Below, one piece after another: positions 49,056-60,677 of a stretch of 64,000 nucleotides of DNA. Source of the DNA: Prunella strophiata. Lineage: Eukaryota; Chordata; Aves; Passeriformes; Prunellidae. Location: contig JAZBQD010000001.1 in the NCBI GenBank assembly GCA_036583965.1, positions 15,801,892 through 15,865,891 on the forward strand. Reading direction: 5' to 3'. The notes below the pieces were generated by a model. That model saw only the letters and a list, made by a program, of their open reading frames with translations. It had not been told where the DNA came from and ran no database searches. The translations under genes and the position numbers were made by a program. The first letter of the stretch is position 1; each line of letters begins with the position of its first letter.

Positions 49056-52000
49056 ACTGGGCAAAGAAACCAGCTGTTCTTGTCCTCTTTCCAGCAATTC
49101 TTGTGTGTTTCAAGACTGTTTTCCTGTTTCCAGTGAGAACCTAGTCCAAAAAATCCCTCTTCTTGAAATAATAAATCACAGCTTTGAAAGTTCAGATTAC
49201 CCCTGATTTCCTTTGGCCTGTTTTCTATAGATAATTCTTAAAATGGTTCTATCAAGCTGAATGTAGAATTCCCACTGAGGTCTGACTCAGAGCAGAGTAA
49301 AAGGATTACTGCACAGGTCTTACGCATAATGCTCCTGTGTATTCATTGTAGTATAAATGGATTTCTTTTTCACTTTTTTCTTACTGTTTCCTCCATCAAT
49401 TTATGATCTAGGATTACCCCAGAACTCCTGATTAACCAACTGTTCTTGAGCTTGTGTTTATACAGATGATTATTACTCTTGAAAATTTTTTCCTCTTGCC
49501 AGGCATTTTGTTAATTTTGGGTAATTTATTCAGCTTGCCACAATAGCCTCATGATGGAATCCTGATACACAGTGGGCTCTCTGACCCTTCTAGCCTGATC
49601 TTGTCATTCCATTATTTGGGCCATTGGCAAAGGTACAGCATAGCACCAGAGTGTGAACCATTAGTAACCACTCTCCAGGAGGAAATTCCCAAATGTTAGG
49701 GCTGTGGGGGTGCCAGAAGTGGACCATATTTCCTTAGGTAGTTACAGGGAAATCACAAGGAACTGGATCAAAAGTCATATTAAGTGCAGACACTACTATT
49801 GCCCAGGACTGCTAGACTGTCATAAGAAGAAAGGATGTTGATTCTATCTCATGTTTATTTTCTTAACTGTTCACACTTCTTTGTCTTGGAGGTAATTGAA
49901 AGTACATATATTTTTTTTCTTTTTCTTTTCATTTAAGAAAAGATCTAAAATTCTGTGACTCTTCCTACTTTCCCTTTGTTAGGATCAGGACGGTGGCACA
50001 GATTCCTCAATAGATAGGAAGTTATAACTGCCCAGTGGTTTCACAGACATTGGAAAACAATAGGAAATTAGAAACCTGAATACTTTTCCTACTTTCTGGG
50101 GCCTCATCCTCTTTCAGTTTTCAAGGTCAGCACTTACCTCTCCAAGCTGATTGTGTCTCCACCTGGCCCAACTGGACTGATGACCTAGTGTAACTCCTGC
50201 AACAACAACACATGCTTGTCATTTTCCCTTCAGCAATCACTCAGGGATAGTTCCATTTCCTCCCACATCCTCTATGGTGTAATGGTCTATATGGCCTTAA
50301 TAAATGAAAGGGTGCCTTGCAATTCTTTGTGTGTCTCTTCCCCCAAAGAGGCAATTGACCATTTGCATGCAGTTTCTGGGATATTTTAAAATTTTGTTTA
50401 GGAATGCCTTTGACCTTATCTCAGAAACATCAGGTGAAGCTGAGTCATTTGTGTAGCTCCATACCTGTCAAAGTGTTACAGCCCTCTGATTTATCACACA
50501 TAGCCATAGAGCCAGGGTAAAAGCCTATTACAGAAATGCAGTATATAAATTGTTCAGATAGATAGATGTAATATAATTAAAATATCAAAGTGAAAAGCAC
50601 ATTGCCAAGTGTCTCACATTGCTCTTATTCCACCTTGCTCCACTCCAATCTTGCTTCTCACTGGCAGTCCCCCTGCAAATGCAGAACCTGACTGACTCAA
50701 ACAAAAATACAAAACTTCCCTGATTTGTTTGGGGTATGACCATACATAAATTCTATTTTTTTTTATTATTACCATAAAGATAGACCTTGCTTTCATTTTT
50801 CTACATATAAATACAAATGTAAACTGTTGTCATGGCAATTTAAAACATTTTACACATATCAATATAGTCAGGCTATAAGACTTTTGCATAGTAGGGAACA
50901 AATGTTACCTTTAGTCATAAATGTAAAAGTGTGGTGCAAAGAGCCTGCTATGTGTTCAAGGACAAGAACTCACACTTTCTGGTTTTCAGTCCTCTTTTTC
51001 AGTCTCATGTCTGTCTTCTTTCCCTAGGATTGACAATGACCTACATAGCATTGCACAAGAAAAGCAAAGCCAGCAATAAACACTTTTAGCCTGTATATAG
51101 CAATGATCATCTCTCCCAGTCACTCAAGTATAGAACATATAATCTCACAGGGAAATAAAGTTCTTTTAATCTTCTGGTTTTGTCCTTTGAGAGTCATAAG
51201 AATTCTAATTACCAGCACAGTGCTTAACTGAGCATCAAGAGCTTGAGGATTGCAAGATCTGTGCAGGAGTTCTTTATCCACATGCCAGAGATGAAGGAAA
51301 AGCTGATAAGTGTTTTTTGACCTAAATTGTTGCCTGGCAGCTAGAGGTTCTGCTCTTGGGAGGAGAGGGTTGAGAGTCACTTTCTGAACTCCACACACCC
51401 CTACTCCTCCTAAACACTGAGGTGTATCTGCAGTGTAAGTGCAACATTATGTAGAGGCTGAGTAAATATGAGTTCTCTTGGATACCTGTGGGTTTGTGTG
51501 TCAGTGAGGTTTTTATGGCTCCAAATTTCTGCCACAGTAATTTCACTTACAGTGTTAAAAACAATCACCTCATCTCTGTGTTGGTGAATCTGTCTGAGAT
51601 ACAGCAAGGCTTCCAGTAGAGCACTCTTACTGTTCCACCTCATGACATTTGGGAAAGGTCATGGTCCCTGAAAAAGCTCCTTTGGATGCCACTCTGAGGC
51701 TCATCCCAGGGCTCTGCTGTTCCAATTGTGAGCACATGAATTGGGTTCCTAAAGAGTTGCAACAGAAAACAGGAGATGTCCTTCAGAACTGCCTCTGACA
51801 GGCTCCAGCTGCTGAGGGGTCTGTAGGACAAAGCTAAATCTAATCTTAAATAAAGCCCCTGGAGTGTGCATAGTTCAGAAGCTGGATCTTCACACAGCTG
51901 TCTAGTTCTCCAAATCCTTTCCAGTTCTATGGCATTGCTTCCACGGTTGGCATTAATGTATCCATACCATGGACATGATCTGATTCTGCTCAGTGGGACA

Positions 52001-55000
52001 CTGGCACATCTGAGTGACACTAAGTCAAATCCTGACCCCACAAAATCCGGCTCCTTCTGCTCAGTAAGGCCAGGTAAGTTTGTTCTAACCTCAGTTACTG
52101 TGATATCCAGTTTCATAAATAGTATTTAATAGGTTGCTGTGCATCTGCAAATCCAGTTGACAATATGCTGCACAAATGCTTGTGGCTATCCAGTGCAGGC
52201 ATGGGACAGGAATAGAAACACACAGCTGGGAAGGAGGAAAGGACTATTTAAGCTGGCTTTAGCAGCAATTGCTGAATGTCACAGTGTGTGAGACCTTGCT
52301 CTGCAGAGTTCCCTCTGGAACAACTTCTGGGGTGAGGAAAGGAGAGTTTGACCCCAAGTTAATTTGTTGCATAGGCTTTTGCTGCAGCTGTACAAGTACA
52401 TGTGCTATTTTGAAAGCATGTTATTCTCAATACAGAGAATGGAGTCCACTAGAGTAATAATATAAATATTTAGTGTTAAACCTTTATTAATTGAAGGAAT
52501 ACTAAAGTAATTTTCCATCACAACTTGGTAATGCTTAAATCCTGGAATGCTGAGACCCATGCCTTCCAAGCTGATGGAAAATGCCTCATCATCTTACGTT
52601 CATCCCTCAAACACCTTGTTCTGTTACTGACCTTGCCTTTTGTAGTGGCTTAAATCCCTGGAATCTGAGCAGACCTTGCTGGCTCTGCACAGCACAGTGG
52701 GGATCCTTATCAGAACTGGAGCTCCTGGGCATGACATGAGTGTAAACAATGCATAATAAATCATAAATATTGTATAAATCATCAGTGCCAGGAGAACAGG
52801 GAGCAAGAGCAACCTGATTCAACCCCTCCCTCCCACTTTTCCTGCATTTATTCCATCACATATGACTGACAGATTTTTGCACTGAATAGCTAATATATTG
52901 CCTTTTCCCAGGGAAAAGTGACAAAAAGACATGTATAACACTTCAGCACTTGGCAACTTCTGCTGTTCTTCAGGTGTCATTTGATGCTTGGCCTCCACAG
53001 TATTCACAGTCATGCAGAAATAAAAGTAATGCAAAAATATAAAGTTAGCTATGCAAAAATTAAATAAATACATATATCTATATATTAAATTGAATATATA
53101 TATATATATTGAATATATATATCTATTTTTTTTTGTTACTTTTGATGTTTTACAGTTTAATCTACTGATACATCTTGAGGAAGAAGCTAGATTCAGTAGA
53201 CATGAGTAATATTACAAAGATGATGATTTATTTGTTTCTATAATATTAAAATAGAAAAAAAAGAACCCTAGGGAAATTAAAGCAACTTCCAAGAAAGCTA
53301 ATTGCAAAATTAATTCAAATTGGCTAAATGGTATCAGAAAAAAAAAAAAATCTAGAAGACATACTAACTTCCAGTGATACTGAAACTTTACTTTTTATCC
53401 TTTCTAAAGGCAGAATTTTTCTTTTTGTAATGTGAGCTATTTTGCTTTTTAGGAAAACCCAGCCCAAACTAAAAGCAAAGAAAGGGAGACAAGTTCTTCC
53501 AAAGAGTAATAAAACCATTAACTTCTTCAGGACTGAGGACAAGTGAGTAGAATCTGTTTTAAATGAGATGCAAATTTGATTACAATGGCCATGAAGAACA
53601 GTCTGCTGTTTACTTTGGAGAAATTATGAATTAAATGTGGCCTTGGTATAGTATATACCATATTTTAACTGAGGAAGGCAGCCCAACAACACAGTAAGGA
53701 ATCTTGTTATGTGCACCAGCTTGGTAGTTGACAAAGTGCAATTTGCAATTCCAGAATAAAAGAATCGTAGGCAGTCAAAACATTCTCATTTATTTTTGAA
53801 AATGGTCCCATTGATTTGCTCTTAAGAGCCAGTGCAACAGAGGGAAATCAATACACTGTCCATAAGCCATAGAGTATATTGCAGATATTAACCACATACA
53901 CATTGCTTTGAAGGGAGAAGGTTGTTCTCTTCCTAGTGCTCACTGAAATAGAAATATTCCCATTGCAAGTAAGAGATTTTCATGGCAAAGGAGGAAATAC
54001 CAGAGTCCCTCTTCCTTTGGAGATAACTACAGCTGCCACAAAAAGCTACTTCAGTGAAAAGAAAGCTAAAAATAAATTCAGGCAAAAATTCTTATGCAGA
54101 ACTGCTTTCCCTGGGTTTTGGGAGTTTTCACTTTCTTGCCAAAAGGCTAATGTTCATGCCAGTAGTTTTGTATTTTTCTGTTATAAAACACAACTGTTTT
54201 TCAGTAGTACATTTACAGGCACTTCAGAAAATGTTCTAGCCCCAAACAAATCTCTTTTATCCACTATACTGCCTGCCAGGAGACCCTCTTGTGTTACTCT
54301 TGTTCTGAGGAGGTTCCTTCTCAAAGCAGACTCCTCAGTCTCTGTTTAATGCATAACAAACCCTCTCTAAAAGCACACAAAAGCCTTATCAAAAACATAT
54401 TTCAGAAGAGGAAAGAAACCTCACTAAGAGAACCTCCCTAAGCTCCAAAGGAGCACAGAAGCACGTGGAAGTGGGTGGGGAATGCCAGGGAGGAATACAG
54501 AGGTGTTGCCTTGGACACACAGGGATGAAACTAGGAAGGACAAAGCAAGGTGGATTAAAAACTAGCACGGAGTGTGAAGGGTAACAAGAAAGGCTTCTGT
54601 AGTTACTTTGGCATCAAAAAAGGTGACCCAAGATTTTTCTGATGTTTCTGTGGAAGCTGCCAGTAGCATTGAGGCCAAACAAACAAAATAAAATTGTTTC
54701 ACGACTTTTTAATGACTGACATTTAGAAATAAAGTTCCTCCCACTGTCTACAGTGCCATTTCCAAATCTGGTACCCTTCACCTCAGGAAGAGTGATTTAT
54801 TTGTCCAATCTATCCAGGCAATTGTACTTCCAAGTGTGGAGTGTTCCTGAATCACATCCCTTCCTGTTAACCAACATCTAAACTTGAACTCAAGCTGCTG
54901 GCAGTCAGGTAACACTGAGAGAGTGCATGACTAATTGTCAGCCTACGCATTTCCTTACCGTCAGCTAGTGACAATGAATTGCAAAAATGCAAAATTAATC

Positions 55001-56070
55001 TTTCAGGTTTTTTTCCCTCTATGCTAACTAAAGCTGAAAGGCTCATAAAAACAGCACCCAGCTGTGAATCTATGGAAAACACACTGAATGCAAACAGAAA
55101 ACTACCCACGGGGAGGAAAAAAAAAAAAAAGCTCTGATCAGAGCGTGAAAAAGGGCAAAACAAAAGTCTGTCCTTGAAATCCCTGCAAGCATTTTAATAG
55201 CGACCCTGTGCAACACTGAACTGTTTGGGAAATGCAAGCAGAATAGAGATGATATTGCAAGAGAAAAATACTTAGTGAATGGTAGTGCAGGCTAAAGACA
55301 TGGGAGCAAAAATAATGTTTTGAACCACTGAGAAGCTCAGTTCCTAGTCCCATAGTGGAAAAGTTCTGACGTGCATGCTTATCTTAAAAGATGTTAATGC
55401 TCAATTAGACCTATTTAAATTATATATCTAAAGTCATGCCTGCACTTAAAAGCATTTTTAGACTGGCTGCTCAGTACCTCCCAAAACCAAGCTTTTCCCT
55501 GGCTCTTGAAAGTTCACATTTAATAATGAGATTTCTCATTTCTTAATGTCCTTTAGTCACTTAGTGTTTTGTAGCATCACTAATATATATCAATGGAGAA
55601 AAGTGAGAGAAACTGATCTTTTCAAAGAGTGGTTTGAAAGCAGTGTTTTTGTCCTGCTGTAGGTGGTTTAACAGTAATTGGTAAATGTTTTAATTTGCGA
55701 AGTTGAAGCAGTCCATTCACTGGGATGCCAGGAGCCCTCCAGAGCTGCTCCATCACTCCCCTGGCTGCATGCAGGACAGGATGCTTTCTGCCTGTGTCCA
55801 TCTCTTCCTCAGTTTCACAGGCAGTGAGACTTAAACTTCTGTAATCAAACAAAAGCTCTGGAAGCTTGTGGACAAACCCTCAGTACAGGCTGGGAAGGGT
55901 CTGCAGCAGTGACAAGTTTGTAGGTACATTTTCCAGTGTTTCCTGCAGAAGAGAAGGAATGATTTGCCCTTTCAGCAGATGCCGCCTTCTGGATAAATAT
56001 TTCAAATAAGGATGAGCCCTGTGCTATGGTCCTGAGATTTCCTTGCACCACGAGTTGTACCGAGTATCAC
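49056..56070. other. BAG3-INPP5F intergenic DNA, right part
   Basis: About 7 kb without a supportable gene. It contains a TA-rich microsatellite at 53070-53132, A and T runs (53338-53350, 55118-55130) and otherwise unremarkable AT-rich DNA. A minus-strand open frame of 158 codons at 51640-52116 shows no known family and is within chance length for a window of this size. Confidence 0.6.
53070..53132. repeat. TA-rich microsatellite
   Basis: Alternating TA/AT runs are interrupted by 'ttgaa' twice. The tract ends before a T run. Confidence 0.85.
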
Positions 56071-56074
56071 CTTC

Positions 56075-57184
56075 CGAGGGCTGAGGGGAGCGCAACTGAG
56101 GGGAGAGGGGGTGAGGAGATCCGGGCTGAGGGGAGCGGGGATGAAGGGAAAGGGGCTGAGGGGAGCGGGGATGAGGCGAGGAGAAGGGGCTGAGGGGAGC
56201 TGATCTAAGGGGAGCCAGGCTGAGGAGAAGGGGCTGAGGGGAGCTGATCTGAGGGAAAGGGACTGAGGGAAGCCAATCTAAGGGGAGCCAGGCTGCGGAG
56301 AAGGGGCTGAGGGGAGCTGATCTAAGGGAAGCTGATCTAAGGGGAGCCGGGCTGAGGAGAAGGGGCTGAGGGGAGCCGAGCTAAAGGGAGCTGATCTAAG
56401 GGGAGCCAGGCTGAGGAGAAGGGGCTGAGGGGAGCTGATCTAAGGGGAGCCAGGCTGAGGAGAAGGGGCTGAGGGGAGCTGATCTAAGGGAAGCTGATCT
56501 AAGCGGAGCCGGGCTGAGGAGAAGGGGCTGAGGGGAGCCGAGCTAAAGGGAGCTGATCTAAGGGAAGCTGATCTAAGGGGAGCCGAGCTGAGGAGAAGGG
56601 GCTGAGGGGAAGGGGCTGAGGGGAGCTGATCTAAGGGAAGCTGATCTAAGGGGAGCCAGGCTGAGGAGAAGGGGCTGAGGGGAGCTGATCTAAGGGAAGC
56701 TGATCTAAGGGGAGCCGAGCTGAGGGGAAGGGGCTGAGGGGAGCTGATCTAAGGGAAGCTGATCTAAGGGGAGCCGAGCTGAGGGGAAGGGGCTGAGGGG
56801 AGCTGATCTAAGGGGAGCCGAGCTAAAGGGAGCTGATCTAAGGGGAGCCAGGCTGAGGAGAAGGGGCTGAGGGGAGCTGATCTAAGGGGAGCCGAGCTGA
56901 GGAGAAGGGGCTGAGGGGAGCTGATCTAAGGGGAGCCGAGCTGAGGAGAAGGGGCTGAGGGGAGCTGATCTAAGGGAAGCTGATCTAAGGGAAGCTGATC
57001 TAAGGGGAGCCGAGCTGAGGAGAAGGGGCTGAGGGGAGCTGATCTAAGGGGAGCCGAGCTAAAGGGAGCTGATCTAAGGGGAGCCGAGCTAAAGGGAGCT
57101 GATCTAAGGGGAGCCGAGCTGAGGAGAAGGGGCTGAGGGGAGCTGATCTAAGGGGAGCCGAGCTGAGGAGAAGGGGCTGGGGGA
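56075..57184. repeat. Purine-rich minisatellite upstream of INPP5F
   Basis: About 1.1 kb is built from short words: gctgatctaaggggagc, cgagctgaggagaagg and ggctgagggga. The commonest full period is about 44 bp, but units are shuffled and of varying length. The left end is simpler and more degenerate and the right end more regular. The plus strand is strongly purine-biased and rich in GGGG. The array ends about 120 bp before the INPP5F start codon and so lies in or next to its promoter. Confidence 0.95.
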
Positions 57185-57720
57185 GCTGATCGGGGTGATC
57201 CGGCGTGCGGGGAGCGGCGAGAGGGGCGAGGGATCTCGCGGGAGCGCGGGAGCGCCCGGGCTCGCGCCCTGTGCCGCCCTGCCGGCCTCTCTGCCGGCGT
57301 GCAGCATGGAGCTGTTCCAAGCCAAGGACCACTACATCCTGCAGAGCGCGAGGCGCGCTGTGGTGGCAGCCGGAGGGACGGCAGCCTGCAAACTGCGGCG
57401 GTGAGCCCGCGCGGCCGCGCCCGCGCGGGGAAGGGCGGGCTTGGCGTGGCTGGGCCCCCACACGGTGAGGGCGTGGCGCGGGCTGCGGCCGGCGCGGTGT
57501 CCCCTGCGGCCCGCGGCCGCTCGGCAGCGCTGGCCCATCGCCCCGCGGGTCCCGGTGTCCCGGCTCGCTCGCTCCGTGCGGTTGTTTCGCCGCAAATAAA
57601 GCAGCGCTGCCCCCGCCCGGCGCTCCGGTGTGAGCCGCAGAGGTGCCGGTGCATCCCCGGGGAGCATCGCTGGGGCCGTGTGGGGCTGGTGTCAGCCTTA
57701 CATAAGGGATGATGCTCCGG
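57170..57720 (+). promoter_or_regulatory. INPP5F: CpG-island promoter of INPP5F
   Basis: CpG-rich DNA starts where the purine minisatellite stops and covers the first INPP5F exon and the start of intron 1. No TATA box is evident. The core promoter is probably between 57185 and 57300, by inference. Confidence 0.75.
57306..57400 (+). CDS. INPP5F: INPP5F (Sac2) coding exon 1, middle read in altered frame
   Basis: INPP5F/Sac2 is a SAC-family phosphoinositide 4-phosphatase of endosomes. This exon encodes only the extreme amino terminus. It reads MELFQAKDHYILQ, identical to vertebrate INPP5F as I know it, and ends with KLRR up to a GTGAGC donor. The exon length of 95 bases and the phase match the mammalian exon. 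In between, 16 residues read SARRAVVAAGGTAACK. The expected residues are visible in the other two frames: ALW in frame +1 (57355-57363) and SRRDGSLQ in frame +2 (57368-57391). Relative to human this needs indels of -2, +1 and +1, net zero. The later exons lie beyond the right edge. Confidence 0.92.
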
Positions 57721-57797
57721 TATTGCGGCTTTGGGCAGGTGGGTCCCGTGGTCGCCTCTCCCCGGAGGAATTGAACAGGTGGCTGCACTGCGTAGGG

Positions 57798-57856
57798 ACT
57801 GGGTGACCTGTAAGGTCCATTCCAGCCCTTTGATGTTCTGTGATGCTGTGGCTTCT
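57798..57856 (+). mobile_element. CR1 LINE 3'-tail fragment
   Basis: The words 'ggactgggtgacctgtaagg', 'tccattccagccc' and 'gttctgtgatgct' match the CR1 3' terminus. Only the last 60 bp or so are recognisable. Confidence 0.7.
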
Positions 57857-58087
57857 AAAGTGCTTCTGAATTTTTCAGTGCTTACGGGCTGTGTAAGTGA
57901 CAATCGCACAGAGCTCCTCTGTGTATTAATATAAGACCGAAGGGAAGGCAGCGTGAACAAAAACTGAGCTGGAGTTGTGTAAAAGGGAATTTTGAAACAA
58001 TGGTAATTATCCTGTCCTGCCTAGGAGGTTACTCAGTTAAAGTGTCTATAAAATAAAATGCCACCCCTGGGAGTTATCTTGCTTTGT

Positions 58088-58180
58088 GTGCCCATGGCAG
58101 GAGGCAGGAACGAGACGGTCTTTAAGGTCCCTTCAAAGCCAAACCATTCTATGAGTTTTGGTCATTCTCTGTGATTCTAA
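58088..58180 (+). mobile_element. CR1 LINE 3'-tail fragment
   Basis: The order 'cccatggcaggaggcaggaa', 'gtctttaaggtcccttc', 'aaaccattctatgag', 'ctctgtgattctaat' is that of a CR1 end. Confidence 0.8.
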
Positions 58181-60079
58181 TATGTAGATTTGTTGTAAAG
58201 GACCACGCTGACCCTGCTTGTATGAGAAAAAAGCTCTAAGTAGCTGGGTGTTTCACCAAACATGTGGCAGGCTGCACAGATGTTACTTACAGCTTTCTAA
58301 AATTGGGATCTGTGTTATGCCAAAAAAGGTGGCTAAATGTGTGTATGACCAGGTTGGCTATCTGAGTACAGTAGACTTTATGAGCTTCTGTGAAAGGCTG
58401 GACAATCTTTAAACATAAACATCAAATACCGTTGTTATCTGTGTTTTTTCAAAGAGCTGTTTTTCATTCTGCACTTTCCTGTGTTGTATTTTCATCCTTG
58501 AGTTGTGTCTTCTCAGCGCAGTTTGTTTGCGTCTCTCAGATAAAATTGCAATCTGTGTCAAGTTAGCATGACTAATTATTGTCCATCAACTTCACTAATG
58601 CAGCAATACTTTGATTTGCAAGTGACCTTGCAAAATAATTGGTGTTAAGCTGGCAGACAGTATTGCTAGTCAGTGAAATGTGTGCTTTCATAGGGGAGAA
58701 AACCCCTCAGGTTGAGATTTGTGATGGTTACACCCATCTGCATGGGCTTAAAGCTCTTCCTTGACCCACAGTAATTAAAACAACTAATGATCTGTAGTCC
58801 TGGAGATTAGTGTTTGATAACTTTAACTTTTAAAAGCATCAGTGCCTTGTTTTCACCCAGTCATTGCTGTGTTTTATTTGTTCTTGGTGTCCCTTAAGCT
58901 CCTGGGACAGTTTGTCTGCCTCCTGTTCCAGCAGCATTTTGTCCTGTGCCTGCCTCTGCATTTTCAGGCAGTTTCCATGTGATCCCTATTGTGTGTGACC
59001 TGCAGATTAACGAAAGGTAATGTGATATTGGAGTCCCCTGACCTGCTGAAACTCTCAATTGTTAGCAATGCTTTCCCATTTCCATGTGTTTGCAGCTTTG
59101 TTTTTCCAGCCCTCTCTGTGGATCATCCTCTTGACAGTGGACTCCAGGGCTGTGAAATGAAATACCTTAGCAGGTTGAAAGTAAGCCCAAGAAAGAAACA
59201 GTTCTCTCACAGGAAATGTTTCTTGGATCAATAGCTCATTCTTGTATCAAGGCAAAACTGCATATCCTCAAGTTTGCAATTTTATTACATTTGACCATTT
59301 ATTATTGAGGCCAGTTTCATGCCCGGAAATGAGTAAATGGATTTCTGTGTGATGAGTCACTGCTGCGTTAAAAAAAACAACAAAGTCATAACTTGTGTTC
59401 ATTGACATGTTTAATAATCTGTCAAAAGGCTGGGAACTAGCTCTGTGTCCCTGCTTGGTTTTGAAGGCCCTGGTTTAAAAAATTCTGTCTCACAGAGGCT
59501 GCTCTGAATTAATCTTTGCACATTCATGGGTTGAAATAGATAATAAACCTTGCAAATCATTACTTGAGAGGGTAGGTCTGAATCGTAAAGAGTTGATGCT
59601 AAGATTTAAAGTACTCTCCTCCCTCAACTGTAAAGGCATGTTCAGAAATTTGCCAATATTGAGAGCTGTATTTCTGACCTCTTTGAATCATGGAGATAAC
59701 AGCTTGAATAATAAAAAAAAAGGCAAATAATCTTGGTAAATATTTGCCATAAGCAAAGTCTGAGGTTGGCCCTCGTTTGAAGGATGTCAGCCTGTGTTTA
59801 CAAGATGTTTCTGGGTTTTTTTATTCTCTAAAGTGAAAGCACTAATGAGTCACCTGCAGGAAATCCATGAATCACTTTGGCATCATAGACTTTTTTTTTT
59901 TTTGATAATTTGGCTGTTGAGTGTACATTTTTCAGTGTAGTGAAAAAACATATGCTGTTCAACCATGCCTTAAATGCCTTACCTCAGGTCTTGGTCAGGA
60001 TTTCACTCTTGGATTACTTTGTTTATGCTTTGTGTGGCTGCTCCTGACTGGTACACAGATTAGGCATATTTTTTATTGA

Positions 60080-60302
60080 TGATGTTTGTATAAACTATGT
60101 ATATAGTGCATATATGAAGTATAAATTACTTAAAAATGTATATAAATTCATATATGTATTGCATATGTATGTACACATATGCAAATATATTATAATATAA
60201 TATTAATAATATATAATATAACAATACAATATATATAATGTTCTATTATATGATATAATATATTTGCATATGTATACATACATATATGTGTGTGTATGTG
60301 TA
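60080..60302. repeat. AT-rich microsatellite / low-complexity tract
   Basis: Long runs of TATA, ATAATA and ATATGTAT-type words end in a short TG-rich stretch (gtgtgtgtatgtg). Several short words such as atatgcaaatatat and its reverse complement form inverted repeats. Confidence 0.85.
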
Positions 60303-60658
60303 AAGGGTAAAAAGTGTTGAAGACATTGAATCCCTCTCACCATTTTTTTAGCAGTGGAAGAAGGAATGAGACTGTTATGGTGTAAAGCTTCTATTATTGT
60401 GCTGGCCTTGGTAATATTCCAGGCAGTAATGTCAAATAAGATTGGGAACAGTTGTTACTAAAACTGTTTCTTGTAATTGTGCTGATTCCCCTTGCTCTGG
60501 AGGAAAAAATCCTACCAAATATTTTGAGGGATACACAGATTGGAATTAATCTAACACAGCTTTTGGGGATGTCATGCTCAAAGACTCAGTTGCCTCTGCC
60601 TAAGATGGGTTAAGCTGTGTTTTACTTCTGCAATCTAAACTAGAGGCAGATAAGCATT

Positions 60659-60677
60659 TGTTTGTTTCAAACAAACA
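60659..60677. promoter_or_regulatory. Perfect inverted forkhead-type palindrome
   Basis: TGTTTGTTT, one central C, then AAACAAACA: nine-base arms in perfect inverted symmetry. Each arm contains a forkhead (FOX) core. It lies in INPP5F intron 1 outside any recognised repeat. Whether it is bound is unknown. Confidence 0.35.

Noticed and set aside
51410..52116. Two adjoining minus-strand frames (158 and 77 codons) with overlapping stop and start (ATGA)
   Set aside because: One or two frames of this length are expected by chance on six frames of 64 kb. No domain, no clear splice structure and no known bird gene at this place in the TIAL1-BAG3-INPP5F order.
57000..57960. Minus-strand open frames of 262-270 codons across the INPP5F promoter
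   Set aside because: They combine purine-minisatellite translation (LPLDQLP-type repeats) with CpG-island sequence and show no family resemblance.
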